A stretch of DNA of 64,000 nt, taken from NCBI RefSeq assembly GCF_021341665.1, contig NZ_JAJTTH010000003.1, positions 645,626-709,625 of the forward strand, in the 5' to 3' direction. The notes beneath the pieces are model-generated. The model did no database searches and was not told where the DNA came from. It was given only the letters and a program-made list of their open reading frames with translations. This DNA comes from Pseudomonas sp. Au-Pse12. GTDB taxonomy: Bacteria; Pseudomonadota; Gammaproteobacteria; Pseudomonadales; Pseudomonadaceae. The position numbers were made by a program, and so were the translations under genes. Below are positions 63,951-64,000 of the stretch, piece after piece; position 1 is the first letter of the stretch; each line of letters begins with the position of its first letter.

Positions 63951-64000
63951 CAAGCCTCAAGCCTCAAGCCTCAAGCCTCAAGCCTCAAGCCTCAAGCCTC
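63951..64000 (+). repeat. 7-bp tandem repeat running off the window
   Basis: CAAGCCT is repeated without interruption at least seven times from 63951 to the end of the window. It starts four bases after the gcd terminator. Its full length cannot be seen. Confidence 0.95.

Noticed and set aside
63951..64000. CRISPR array at the window end
   Set aside because: The unit is only 7 bp with no spacers; it is a simple tandem repeat.

Overview
The window is a high-GC chromosomal segment that reads as a fluorescent Pseudomonas (P. fluorescens / protegens / chlororaphis type; species not determined). The evidence is near family-typical pyrC, rnt, bfr, argF, glpFKRD, metR and gcd proteins, an aatJQMP-aauSR acidic amino acid system, Pseudomonas-type REP elements, and gene order motY-pyrC-rnt-peroxiredoxin-bfd-bfr-grxD that matches P. 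aeruginosa from memory. I saw no rRNA, tRNA, prophage, integron or CRISPR array. Coding density is high and most neighbouring genes overlap or sit in short operons.

Layout. 1-11.1 kb is a housekeeping block: flagellar motY (cut by the window edge), pyrC/rnt, a 2-Cys peroxiredoxin, the iron-storage pair bfd/bfr, grxD, a solitary molybdopterin oxidoreductase, argF with a promoter-overlapping ArgR box, an orphan ferric-type ABC ATPase, a PhzF-like isomerase and ybaK. 11.5-16.6 kb is the glycerol regulon glpF-glpK-glpR-glpD with two abutting GlpR operators before glpD. 16.7-23.6 kb is the acidic amino acid uptake system aatJQMP with its two-component regulators aauSR, two AauR boxes and a sigma-54 promoter. 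glpM, an arginase-fold protein and two small SMR/EamA-like membrane proteins follow. A membrane desaturase and a MipA/OmpV protein lie on the minus strand at 25.9-27.7 kb.

27.8-35.2 kb is the most interesting region: a six-gene operon (HAD phosphatase, class III aminotransferase, alpha/beta hydrolase, FemAB-like acyltransferase, sensor kinase, NtrC-family regulator) in which neighbouring genes nearly all overlap. It is preceded by a good sigma-54 promoter and two inverted repeats one above the other, 21 bp apart centre to centre. It looks like a self-regulated small-molecule pathway that I cannot assign to a known product.

35.2-46.1 kb is mixed: metR, LysE, Nudix, a receiver/HD-GYP protein that has lost key residues in both domains, zinc-independent ribosomal protein L31 (rpmE2) with a Zur-like box, a stand-alone glutamate-synthase-like flavoprotein, a cupin, a hydrolase, and a papain-like cysteine protease paired with an unknown protein. 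46.2-52.1 kb has an amino acid permease, a REP-associated transposase (RAYT) framed by two 133-bp REPINs, and an unusual 1040-residue penicillin-binding-like protein. 52.1-64 kb carries a metal-responsive PadR regulator/ferric reductase pair behind a perfect 18-bp palindrome, a Zur-like box and znuD, a MocR regulator divergent from benE, and oprB-gcd for periplasmic glucose oxidation. The window ends inside a 7-bp tandem repeat.

Several themes recur: metal homeostasis (Fur box at bfd, Zur-like boxes at rpmE2 and znuD, YqjI-like operator), sigma-54 control with local NtrC-type regulators, and A-rich Hfq/Crc-type motifs directly before the ribosome binding sites of three transport genes (glpF, aatJ, the permease), which would place carbon-source uptake under catabolite repression.
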